Shown here: piece after piece, positions 1 to 5,400 of the stretch
How positions within the stretch are numbered: the first letter of the stretch is position 1
How the letters are laid out: every line of letters begins with the position of its first letter
Assembly (NCBI GenBank): GCA_023388835.1
Contig: JAEWFK010000126.1
Coordinates: 1 to 6,898 of the forward strand
Length of the DNA stretch: 6,898 nucleotides
Origin: Pseudomonadota bacterium
GTDB taxonomy: Bacteria > Pseudomonadota > Gammaproteobacteria > Burkholderiales > Burkholderiaceae_B
Direction: 5' to 3'
Program-made: the position numbers and the translations under genes
Notes under the pieces: generated by a model
Database searches by the model: none
Seen by the model: the letters and a program-made list of their open reading frames with translations, nothing else
Told to the model about the DNA's origin: nothing

Positions 1-773
1 TGCAATATCCGCTTGGCCATGCCGCAGGCGATGGCTGAAATGTGCAGCCGACCCCGGTCCAGGACCTTCATGGCTGTCTTAAAACCTTTGCCGGCTTCGC
101 CTCCGATGATGTTGGCAGCCGGCACCCGCACTTCATCCAGGTAAACGTCGCAGGTCATGGTGCCGCGTTGTCCCATCTTGCGGTCCGGCTTACCCAGCGA
201 CAGCCCGGCCGCATCGGCCGGAACGATGAAGGCAGATATGCCTTGGGCGCCCGGTCCCCCTGTGCGCGCCATCAGGGTAAAGGCGCCAGCACGTGGTGCG
301 TTAGTGATGAAACGTTTGGTTCCACTGATCAGATAGTCGTCGCCGTCGCGCACGGCGCGTGTCTTCAGGGAAGCTGCGTCGGAGCCGGCGTCAGGCTCGG
401 TGAGGGCGAACGCGACAATCAGCTCGCCACTCGCGATACGCGGCAGATAATGGGTTTTCTGCTCCTCGGTCCCGTCCAACAGAATGCCTTGCGAGCCGAT
501 ACCGATGTTGGTGCCCACCAGCGAACGGAAAGCTAAAGCGGTCTGCCCGAGCTCGTGAACGACTTCGCATTCCTGCGCCATGGAAAGCCCTATGCCTCCG
601 TACTCTTCAGGAATGGAGAGCCCGAAAAGGCCCAGTTCCTTCATATCGCCGACGACTGATTCGGGGACTTCATCGTGTTCTTCCACGTAGTCCTCTTGTG
701 GAACCAGGCGTTCCTGTACGAAGCGCTGTACCGAAGCTTTGAGAAGATGAAAGGTTTCCTGATCGAGCGGCAT
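1..773 (-). CDS. Acyl-CoA dehydrogenase, N-terminal two thirds (3' end beyond the left edge)
   Basis: This gene encodes a flavin-dependent acyl-CoA dehydrogenase, which introduces the alpha-beta double bond into an acyl-CoA and passes electrons to electron-transfer flavoprotein in the cytoplasm. Reading down from the ATG at 773, 257 codons are open to the edge. The N-terminal helical domain includes PEEYGG at residues 55-60. The flavin-binding beta domain carries TEPDAGSD at 125-132, GTKRFITNA at 151-159 and KMGQRGT at 199-205, and the C-terminal helical domain begins near LDRGRLHISA (238-247). Family members are about 380 residues, so roughly 120 residues are missing, including the region that usually carries the catalytic glutamate. 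The acyl chain specificity cannot be read from this part. A GGGA five bases before the ATG is a passable ribosome binding site. The gene is divergent from a LysR-type regulator that probably controls it. The family call is firm; the substrate is unknown. Confidence 0.95.
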   Translation of the reverse strand, partial: MPLDQETFHLLKASVQRFVQERLVPQEDYVEEHDEVPESVVGDMKELGLFGLSIPEEYGGIGLSMAQECEVVHELGQTALAFRSLVGTNIGIGSQGILLDGTEEQKTHYLPRIASGELIVAFALTEPDAGSDAASLKTRAVRDGDDYLISGTKRFITNAPRAGAFTLMARTGGPGAQGISAFIVPADAAGLSLGKPDRKMGQRGTMTCDVYLDEVRVPAANIIGGEAGKGFKTAMKVLDRGRLHISAIACGMAKRIL

Positions 774-801
774 GGTTTTCCCGAGTAAAGTTTCCTGCTG
801 A

Positions 802-830
802 ATTATGCATCTGTCGATTATTTCCGACAA
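802..830 (-). promoter_or_regulatory. Candidate sigma-70 promoter of the acyl-CoA dehydrogenase gene
   Basis: Read on the minus strand, TTGTCG (bases 830-825) is followed after exactly 17 bases by CATAAT (807-802). These match the -35 consensus at 4 of 6 positions and the -10 consensus at 5 of 6. Transcription would begin near 795, giving a leader of about 22 bases that contains the GGGA ribosome binding site. The -35 element lies inside an inverted repeat. This was found by eye, and other AT-rich pairings are possible in this stretch. Confidence 0.45.
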
Positions 831-831
831 T
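812..831. promoter_or_regulatory. Inverted repeat and LysR-type box in the divergent intergenic region
   Basis: A perfect inverted repeat, TGTCG (812-816) and CGACA (825-829) with 8 bases between, overlaps an ATT-N9-AAT element at 817-831. The second element fits the T-N11-A pattern of LysR-family binding sites (T at 818, A at 830). Both sit between the divergent dehydrogenase and regulator genes and cover the proposed -35 of the dehydrogenase promoter. This is a reasonable operator candidate, but short elements of this kind also arise by chance in AT-rich DNA. Confidence 0.4.
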
Positions 832-876
832 TGCCATAATATTGAATGGACTGTCAAAAAAATTGAGCCGGTTTTC

Positions 877-1773
877 ATGGATGCACACGCCTTGGTATTG
901 CTCGCGGATATTGTCGAAGCCGGTAATCTCAGCCGCGCCGCGCGCCGTTTGAAGATGAGCCGTGCGAACGTCAGCTACCATCTTTCTCAACTTGAAAAAT
1001 CGCTGGGACAGCAGCTCTTACGGCGGACGACGCGACGGCTCGAGCCGACTGAAGTCGGCTTCCGGCTGTATCAGCACGGCTGCGTCATACGCGACGAAGT
1101 GATGGCGGCCCGGGAGTCGGTCGCTTCGTTGGGCAGCGGCCTGCATGGTTCAGTGCGGCTCAGCATGCCCACGGGATTCGGCAACTTGGTGATGTCGGGA
1201 TGGATGATCGAATTCAAACGCCTCTATCCCGACATTGCGCTCAACTTGCTTTTCGAGAACCGTGTGGACGATCTCCTGCGTGACGAAGTCGACATCGCAA
1301 TACGTGTGATGTCCGAACCGCCCGAACAACTGGTGGCGGTGGAGCTCGCTGACGTTCGCTATGTCGTCTGCGCGGCACGCGAGTATGCTCTTCGCCATTC
1401 CATGCCGGCGCAACTGGATGACCTTGTGCGGCTACCGGTGATCACTTCAGCAGTCGTCGGCCGCAACCTCCGTGTCTCCGCCTATCAGGGGGAAACGCGT
1501 CATGAGTTGGCCCTGCATCCAACGCTGGCGTCCGAGAACTTCCAGTTCCTTCGAGAAGCCGTGCTGGGCGGGCTGGGTGTTGGGCTGGTCCCCGATTATG
1601 TGGTCGCGCAGGACGTTGCCGAAGGGCGCATCGTTACGTCATTGGAATCGTGGCGGCTCAGCGTGTTTGGGACGCGCATGTATCTGCTGCGCATGCCGGG
1701 ACGCTACCAAACCCTCGCTGCGAGGACCCTTATCGATTTCGTCATCGCAAAGGCCAGGTCCTGGTCCCCCTGA
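877..1773 (+). CDS. LysR-type transcriptional regulator
   Basis: This 298-residue protein has the standard LysR-family length and plan. An N-terminal winged helix-turn-helix occupies residues 1-60 (EAGNLSRAARRLKMSRANVS, then LSQLEKSLGQQLLRRTTRRL). A linker helix follows, then a two-lobed periplasmic-binding-like effector domain from about residue 88, with the family signature GGLGVGLVPDYV near 230-241. The ATG at 877 is chosen because it puts the helix-turn-helix at the normal distance from the N-terminus. The in-frame ATG at 805 would add 24 atypical residues and lies on the proposed -10 of the divergent gene. No strong ribosome binding site is visible before 877. The best -10 on this strand is CATAAT at 835-840, without a good -35. 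It most likely controls the divergent acyl-CoA dehydrogenase gene and itself. The inducer cannot be predicted. Confidence 0.93.
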   Translation: MDAHALVLLADIVEAGNLSRAARRLKMSRANVSYHLSQLEKSLGQQLLRRTTRRLEPTEVGFRLYQHGCVIRDEVMAARESVASLGSGLHGSVRLSMPTGFGNLVMSGWMIEFKRLYPDIALNLLFENRVDDLLRDEVDIAIRVMSEPPEQLVAVELADVRYVVCAAREYALRHSMPAQLDDLVRLPVITSAVVGRNLRVSAYQGETRHELALHPTLASENFQFLREAVLGGLGVGLVPDYVVAQDVAEGRIVTSLESWRLSVFGTRMYLLRMPGRYQTLAARTLIDFVIAKARSWSP

Positions 1774-1789
1774 AACATAAAAGGGGCCA
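1762..1789 (+). other. Small hairpin over the regulator stop codon
   Basis: TGG and CCCC (within 1762-1770) can pair with GGGG and CCA (1783-1789). This gives a seven-pair stem with one bulged T and a 13-base loop that contains the TGA stop. No T-tract follows (the next bases are TAATCCACTTT), so it does not qualify as a standard intrinsic terminator. It could weakly reduce read-through into the phosphatase gene, or have no role. Confidence 0.25.
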
Positions 1790-1841
1790 TAATCCACTTT
1801 GCGGCATATGCGGTATTTCGCCATGCTGCCGTGACCACTAC

Positions 1842-1845
1842 AGGA
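1842..1845 (+). promoter_or_regulatory. Ribosome binding site of the SixA-like gene
   Basis: AGGA lies seven bases before the ATG at 1853. It supports that start over the in-frame ATG four codons further on, which would fall inside the beta strand leading to the catalytic RHA motif. Confidence 0.6.
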
Positions 1846-1852
1846 ATCTTCC

Positions 1853-2362
1853 ATGTTGAGACTCATGTTGTTTCGCCATGCCCACGCTGATCGCCCCGCT
1901 GATGTCGTCGATCACGAGCGGCCGCTTTCTGTCCGGGGGCACGAGCAAGCGCGGCGGATGGGCGAGTATATCGGTGCGCAGGGCCTCGTTCCGGGGCTCG
2001 CCGTCGTGTCCAGTGCGCGGCGTACGCAGCAGACGTGGGCGGGTGCAGTGGCCGCGGGCGGCTTTCACGCCGCCAAGCTCGATGAGCCCCGGGTCTACGA
2101 ATCGAGCGCCGGCGATCTTCTCGAAGTGCTCCGGGAGCAGAGCCGCGAGCATGCCAGCATCATGCTGGTAGGCCATAACCCCGGCATGGAACGGCTGGCA
2201 GCGTGGTTGATTGGGAGCGGCGAGCCCGGGGCATTGCTGCGGCTTCAGCGGGAATTCGTGGTGGCCGGCTTGGCCGTAGTCGACTTCGATGTCGATGACT
2301 GGTCGGGGCTTGACGTCCACAGTGGGCGGCTAGAGCGCTTTGAAACGCCTGATACCGTCTAG
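1853..2362 (+). CDS. sixA: SixA-like phosphohistidine phosphatase (histidine phosphatase superfamily)
   Basis: This 169-residue protein belongs to the small, single-domain SixA branch of the histidine (RHG/RHA) phosphatases. In E. coli SixA removes phosphate from histidine in phosphotransfer proteins. The catalytic RHA motif is at residues 8-10 (H9 is the phospho-acceptor), followed by RPLSVRGHEQA (23-33). SSARRTQQT at 53-61 supplies the conserved arginine (R57), YES at 82-84 supplies the acidic residue E83, and VGHNPG at 106-111 supplies the second histidine, H108. All core catalytic residues are intact. No signal peptide or membrane segment is visible, so the protein is cytoplasmic. The gene follows the LysR gene by 79 bases without a convincing promoter of its own, so read-through transcription is possible. 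The family is clear; whether the substrate is a phosphohistidine protein or a small molecule cannot be told from sequence. Confidence 0.88.
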   Translation: MLRLMLFRHAHADRPADVVDHERPLSVRGHEQARRMGEYIGAQGLVPGLAVVSSARRTQQTWAGAVAAGGFHAAKLDEPRVYESSAGDLLEVLREQSREHASIMLVGHNPGMERLAAWLIGSGEPGALLRLQREFVVAGLAVVDFDVDDWSGLDVHSGRLERFETPDTV

Positions 2363-2370
2363 GCCGGCCT
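2361..2370. other. Ten-base palindrome at the sixA/maf convergence
   Basis: AGGCCGGCCT is a perfect palindrome that spans the last two bases of the sixA stop and most of the 9-base gap to the maf stop. It has no loop and no flanking T-tract on either strand, so it is not a recognisable intrinsic terminator. No other terminator is seen between these convergent genes. Confidence 0.3.
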
Positions 2371-2371
2371 G

Positions 2372-3010
2372 TCACGGGATCGAGGGTCTCGCTGCATCAC
2401 GGTCGTGTCTTCGTTCTATGGCGAACTGGTGCAATAAGCGGCCTGTCTCGTGGACCGGCAGGCCCATTACGCCCGTGTAGCTTCCGGCGATGTGCTCGAT
2501 AAAAAGGCCCGCGAGCCCTTGTATGCCATAGGCGCCCGCTTTTCCCATCGGTTCGCCCGAGGCGCAATAATCATCGATATCTGTGTCACTCAGAGACGCG
2601 AACCGTACGGTGGTAATGGAAACCGCATGCAGCAGGCGTCCGGCGCCGCCGATCACTACCGCGGTGCGGACTTCGTGTTCGCGGCCGGAGAGCCGGCGCA
2701 GCATGCGGCGGGCGTCGGCCATATCGGCCGGTTTGCCCAGAATATCATCCTGCAGGATGACGGTGGTGTCTGCAGCCAACACCGGGTATGCCGGCAAGTG
2801 GGGTGCGCCGGCCAGCCAATCCAGCGCCCGGACGGCTTTTTCCCTTGCGGTGCGTTCGACGTAGACGGGCGGAGGCTCTCCCGCAAGTCTGGGCTCATCT
2901 TCACCGGCAGCCGGGGGCAAGCGCAATATCTCGTGGGGCACACCAAGTCCGGTCAGGATTTCGTGGCGGCGAGGGCTGGCCGAAGCGAGGTAGATCTTCG
3001 GAAAATTCAT
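2372..3010 (-). CDS. maf: Maf-family nucleoside triphosphate pyrophosphatase (YhdE-like, dTTP/UTP type)
   Basis: Maf proteins hydrolyse non-canonical or excess nucleoside triphosphates to the monophosphate and pyrophosphate, protecting nucleic acids from misincorporation. The 212-residue product carries the N-terminal LASASPRRHEIL (8-19), AADTTVILQDDILGKP (79-94) with the likely catalytic D81, SGREHEVRTAV (108-118), GKAGAYGIQG (156-165) and IAGSYTGVMGLPVHET (174-189). The middle and C-terminal motifs resemble E. coli YhdE, whose known substrates are dTTP, UTP and modified pyrimidines, more than the YceF subgroup. The C-terminus adds about 15 arginine-rich residues of no known role. The ATG at 3010 lies 8 bases after the pyk stop with only a weak AGG before it, so translation is probably coupled to pyk. 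It is the last gene of the minus-strand run. Confidence 0.93.
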   Translation of the reverse strand: MNFPKIYLASASPRRHEILTGLGVPHEILRLPPAAGEDEPRLAGEPPPVYVERTAREKAVRALDWLAGAPHLPAYPVLAADTTVILQDDILGKPADMADARRMLRRLSGREHEVRTAVVIGGAGRLLHAVSITTVRFASLSDTDIDDYCASGEPMGKAGAYGIQGLAGLFIEHIAGSYTGVMGLPVHETGRLLHQFAIERRHDRDAARPSIP

Positions 3011-3018
3011 GGCCTGAC

Positions 3019-4458
3019 TTAGTCCACCGTCAATATCTTCAGCGTATTGGTGCCGCCCGTACTGTGATAGGAATCACCCTTGGTCAGGATGACCCAGTCG
3101 CCCTTCTCCACCACGCCGCTGCCTTTCAGATGTGCAATGGCTTCGTCGCTGACATCGGCCGGTTCGTACGCGCTGGGGTCGAATGGCACGGGGTACACAC
3201 CGCGGAACATGGCGACACGGCGTTGGGTGGCCGGATGCGGTGTGAAACAGTAGATCGGAATCGCCGAGCGGATACGCGACATGATCAGCGGTGTGTTTCC
3301 GGATTCCGTCAGGCTCACGATAGCCTTCACACCCTGGAAGTGATTGGCGGCGTACATGGTGGCCAGGGCAATGGTTTCGTCGCAGCGCGCAAACGATGCG
3401 CCCACACGATGCTGGGAGCGCGTCGTGATGGGTTCCTGTTCGGCGCCCTGTGCAATGCGTGCCATGGCCGCCACGGCTTCAACAGGATACTTGCCCGACG
3501 CCGTTTCACCCGAGAGCATCACCGCGTCGGTATGGTCGAGAACGGCATTGGCGACGTCCGACACTTCCGCCCGGGTGGGCAAGGGGCTGGCGATCATGGA
3601 TTCCATCATCTGGGTTGCCGTGATCACGAGCTTGTTCTGGTGCCTGGCGTGCTGGATGATCCGCTTCTGAATGCCCACCAGCCGTGCATCCCCGACTTCC
3701 ACGCCCAGGTCGCCACGAGCCACCATCACGCCGTCACTGGCTTGAATCAAGTCGTCGAGCGCCGCGTCGTCCGCCACGGCTTCGGCGCGCTCGATCTTTG
3801 CGATGATCCAGGCTTCGCTTCCCGCTTCTCTGACCATGCGACGCGCCGTCTCGATGTCACGGCCATAGCGCGGAAACGAGACAGCAACGTAATCGACTTC
3901 AAGTTCTGCCGCAAGCCGAATGTCCTCGTGATCTTTTTCGGTCAGGCTGGGCGCCGATATTCCCCCGCCCCGGCGGTTGATACCCTTGTTGTTCGACAGC
4001 GGGCCGCCCACGATCACAGTGGTATGGACGGCGTGTTCCTCTACGCTTTCCACCTGCAGCACTACACGGCCGTCGTCCAGAAGCAATTCGTCGCCGGGAT
4101 GGCAGTCCTGGACCAGGCTGGGGTAGTCGATACCGACGATGTGCTCGTCTCCATCATCTGTGGGGTGAACATTGGACAGCGTGAACGGCTGGCCCCGTTG
4201 CAAGATGACCTGGATATCGCGAAAGCGTGCGATACGGATCTTGGGGCCCTGGAGATCGCCCATGATGGCGATGTGGCGACCGAGCCGGCTCGAAATCTCA
4301 CGCAGCATCTTCACGCGCTGGCGGTGTTCGTCCGCCGTGCCGTGCGAAAAATTCAGCCGGGCGACGTCAAGGCCGGCCAGCAGCAGCTGTTCGATGCTTT
4401 CCGGACTGGAGCTGGCGGGGCCGAGTGTTGCAACGATCTTGGTGCGTCTTTTTTTCAT
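3019..4458 (-). CDS. pyk: Pyruvate kinase, PykA (type II) subgroup
   Basis: Pyruvate kinase converts phosphoenolpyruvate and ADP to pyruvate and ATP, the last step of glycolysis. The 479-residue product is full length. It shows VARLNFSHG (32-40, with R34, N36 and S38 at the active site) and GDLQGPKIRI (67-76). A small B domain follows at about 77-170, ending in GGPLSNNKGINRRGGG. KIERAEA (221-227) holds the catalytic K221 and metal ligand E223. ARGDLGVEVG (247-256) holds metal ligand D250, ATQMMESM is at 281-288 and SGETASGKYP at 316-325. A C-terminal regulatory domain ends in TGGTNTLKILTV. Similarity to E. coli PykA is strong throughout, suggesting activation by AMP or sugar phosphates rather than fructose bisphosphate alone. 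Lys73 in GPKIR stands where potassium-dependent enzymes have glutamate. The gene lies 34 bases after rlmH and 8 before maf. Confidence 0.97.
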   Translation of the reverse strand: MKKRRTKIVATLGPASSSPESIEQLLLAGLDVARLNFSHGTADEHRQRVKMLREISSRLGRHIAIMGDLQGPKIRIARFRDIQVILQRGQPFTLSNVHPTDDGDEHIVGIDYPSLVQDCHPGDELLLDDGRVVLQVESVEEHAVHTTVIVGGPLSNNKGINRRGGGISAPSLTEKDHEDIRLAAELEVDYVAVSFPRYGRDIETARRMVREAGSEAWIIAKIERAEAVADDAALDDLIQASDGVMVARGDLGVEVGDARLVGIQKRIIQHARHQNKLVITATQMMESMIASPLPTRAEVSDVANAVLDHTDAVMLSGETASGKYPVEAVAAMARIAQGAEQEPITTRSQHRVGASFARCDETIALATMYAANHFQGVKAIVSLTESGNTPLIMSRIRSAIPIYCFTPHPATQRRVAMFRGVYPVPFDPSAYEPADVSDEAIAHLKGSGVVEKGDWVILTKGDSYHSTGGTNTLKILTVD

Positions 4459-4469
4459 GGATCGCGCTG

Positions 4470-4474
4470 TCCTT
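4470..4474 (-). promoter_or_regulatory. Probable ribosome binding site of pyk
   Basis: On the minus strand AAGGA lies 11 bases before the ATG at 4458. The spacing is longer than ideal, but it is the only Shine-Dalgarno-like element in the 34-base rlmH-pyk gap. No promoter or terminator is visible in that gap. Confidence 0.45.
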
Positions 4475-4492
4475 GGGGTAGACTTGGGGCGC

Positions 4493-4963
4493 TCACGCCC
4501 GGTGGTAAGGGTGTCCCGTCATGATAGCCCAGGCCCGATACAGCTGTTCGCCCAGAACAATCCTTACCATAGGGTGGGGCAGGGTGAGCGAAGACAAGCG
4601 CAGCAACTCTGGGCATTGCTTCTTCAGATCCGGATCCAGGCCGTCAGGTCCGCCGATGATGAAGGCGATGTCGCTTCCCAGCGTGCGCCAGTGCTCCAGG
4701 CGCGCGGAAAGCTGTGTAGTGGTCATGTCCTTGCCGCGTTCGTCCAGCGCGACGCGGTGGCAGCCCGCCGGCAAGGCGGACTCGATGCGCCGGGCCTCCG
4801 CAGCCATGAGCTGCGCTGCGGTCTTGCCCGTGGTGCGCGGTTCGGGCTTGATTTCGCGCAGTTCAAGCGCGCAATCGGAAGGCAGGCGCTTGGCATAGTC
4901 GCGCCAGGCTGTGTCGACCCAGCCTGGCATGCGGCCGCCGACGGCCGCCACGATCAGCTTCAT
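4493..4963 (-). CDS. rlmH: 23S rRNA pseudouridine-1915 N3-methyltransferase RlmH
   Basis: RlmH methylates N3 of pseudouridine 1915 in helix 69 of 23S rRNA on assembled 70S ribosomes, using S-adenosylmethionine. The product has 156 residues, against 155 in E. coli. It begins MKLIVAAVGG and carries the SPOUT-fold cofactor-knot motifs FIIGGPDGLDP (101-111), LSSLTLPHPMVRIVLGEQLYRAW (123-145) and the C-terminal HPYHR (151-155), whose tyrosine, histidine and arginine are needed for activity in E. coli. The ATG at 4963 is fixed by this N-terminus and by an ATGA overlap with the rsfS stop. Further upstream the same frame only runs through rsfS as a shadow. Overlap with rsfS implies translational coupling and pairs two factors that act on the large subunit. 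Confidence 0.97.
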   Translation of the reverse strand: MKLIVAAVGGRMPGWVDTAWRDYAKRLPSDCALELREIKPEPRTTGKTAAQLMAAEARRIESALPAGCHRVALDERGKDMTTTQLSARLEHWRTLGSDIAFIIGGPDGLDPDLKKQCPELLRLSSLTLPHPMVRIVLGEQLYRAWAIMTGHPYHRA

Positions 4964-5400
4964 GCCGGCTCGTCGTCCTCTTCCTCGTCGTCGAAGGCGA
5001 AAGGCTCGGGCAGAGCCGGAATGGTCGACTGAGGCAGCAGTTTCACGCGTACGGGCTTGTCGCCCCAGATTTCTTCCAGGTTGTAGTACTGGCGAATGGC
5101 CGGCTGCATGCAATGGACGACAATGTCGCCCAGATCGACCAGTACCCATTCCCCGGTGTCCTCGCCTTCGAAGGCGAGGATCGGCAGGTTGTTTTCACGG
5201 GCGGCATCGGCCACGCTCGAGGCCAGCGAGCGAGTCTGCCGGTTTGACGTACCGCTTGCGATGACGACGCGGTCGAACAGCCCTGTGATATGAGAGGTAT
5301 TGAAGACTTTGATGTCTTGCGCCTTGACGTCTTCGAGAGCGTCTATGACCAGGCGTTGAAGTTTTTGTATGTCCATAAGGGGCCGAATTCGCGGCTTCAT
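4960..5400 (-). CDS. rsfS: Ribosomal silencing factor RsfS (Iojap/YbeB)
   Basis: RsfS binds ribosomal protein L14 (uL14) on the 50S subunit and blocks joining with 30S, lowering translation when nutrients are scarce. The conserved domain starts at the ATG at 5376 (MDIQKLQRLVIDALEDVKAQ) and includes ITGLFDRVVIASGTSNRQ, FEGEDTGEWVLVDLGDIVVH and YYNLEEIW. Two starts are possible. The ATG at 5400 makes an ATGA overlap with the nadD stop, like the next junction, and gives 146 residues. The ATG at 5376 gives 138 residues and the N-terminus usual for the family. Neither has a clear ribosome binding site. Compared with E. coli (105 residues) the protein has about 30 extra C-terminal residues, ending in the acidic stretch DDEEEDDE before the final PA. 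The domain assignment is firm; the start is not. Confidence 0.95.
   Translation of the reverse strand: MKPRIRPLMDIQKLQRLVIDALEDVKAQDIKVFNTSHITGLFDRVVIASGTSNRQTRSLASSVADAARENNLPILAFEGEDTGEWVLVDLGDIVVHCMQPAIRQYYNLEEIWGDKPVRVKLLPQSTIPALPEPFAFDDEEEDDEPA

Noticed and set aside
42..536. A 164-codon plus-strand open frame at the left end
   Set aside because: The minus strand here encodes a clear acyl-CoA dehydrogenase with flavin-domain motifs; the plus-strand frame is its shadow.
851..857. A perfect TTGACA on the minus strand (857-852) as the -35 of the dehydrogenase gene
   Set aside because: At 16-18 bases downstream the hexamers (GGCAAT, GCAATT, CAATTG) are poor -10 elements, and the nearby TATTAT is only 10 bases away. 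The TTGTCG-N17-CATAAT pair fits better, although a second start from here cannot be excluded.
1802..1831. Inverted repeat CGGCA/TGCCG before sixA as a terminator or operator
   Set aside because: Five-base arms separated by 20 bases with no T-tract; likely chance.
2788..4524. A 578-codon open frame on the plus strand opposite maf and pyk
   Set aside because: It lies opposite two certain genes (pyk and maf) with intact motifs. Its translation is rich in H, R, G and V with no recognisable domain, and long antisense frames are expected opposite GC-rich genes.
4172..5032. A 286-codon plus-strand open frame over rlmH and the ends of pyk and rsfS
   Set aside because: It crosses three real genes in antisense, ends in a serine run that is the complement of the acidic RsfS codons, and shows no domain.
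4964..5149. A 62-residue N-terminal extension of RlmH
   Set aside because: It is out-of-frame translation of rsfS. RlmH family members start at MKLI, and the length without the extension (156) matches E. coli.
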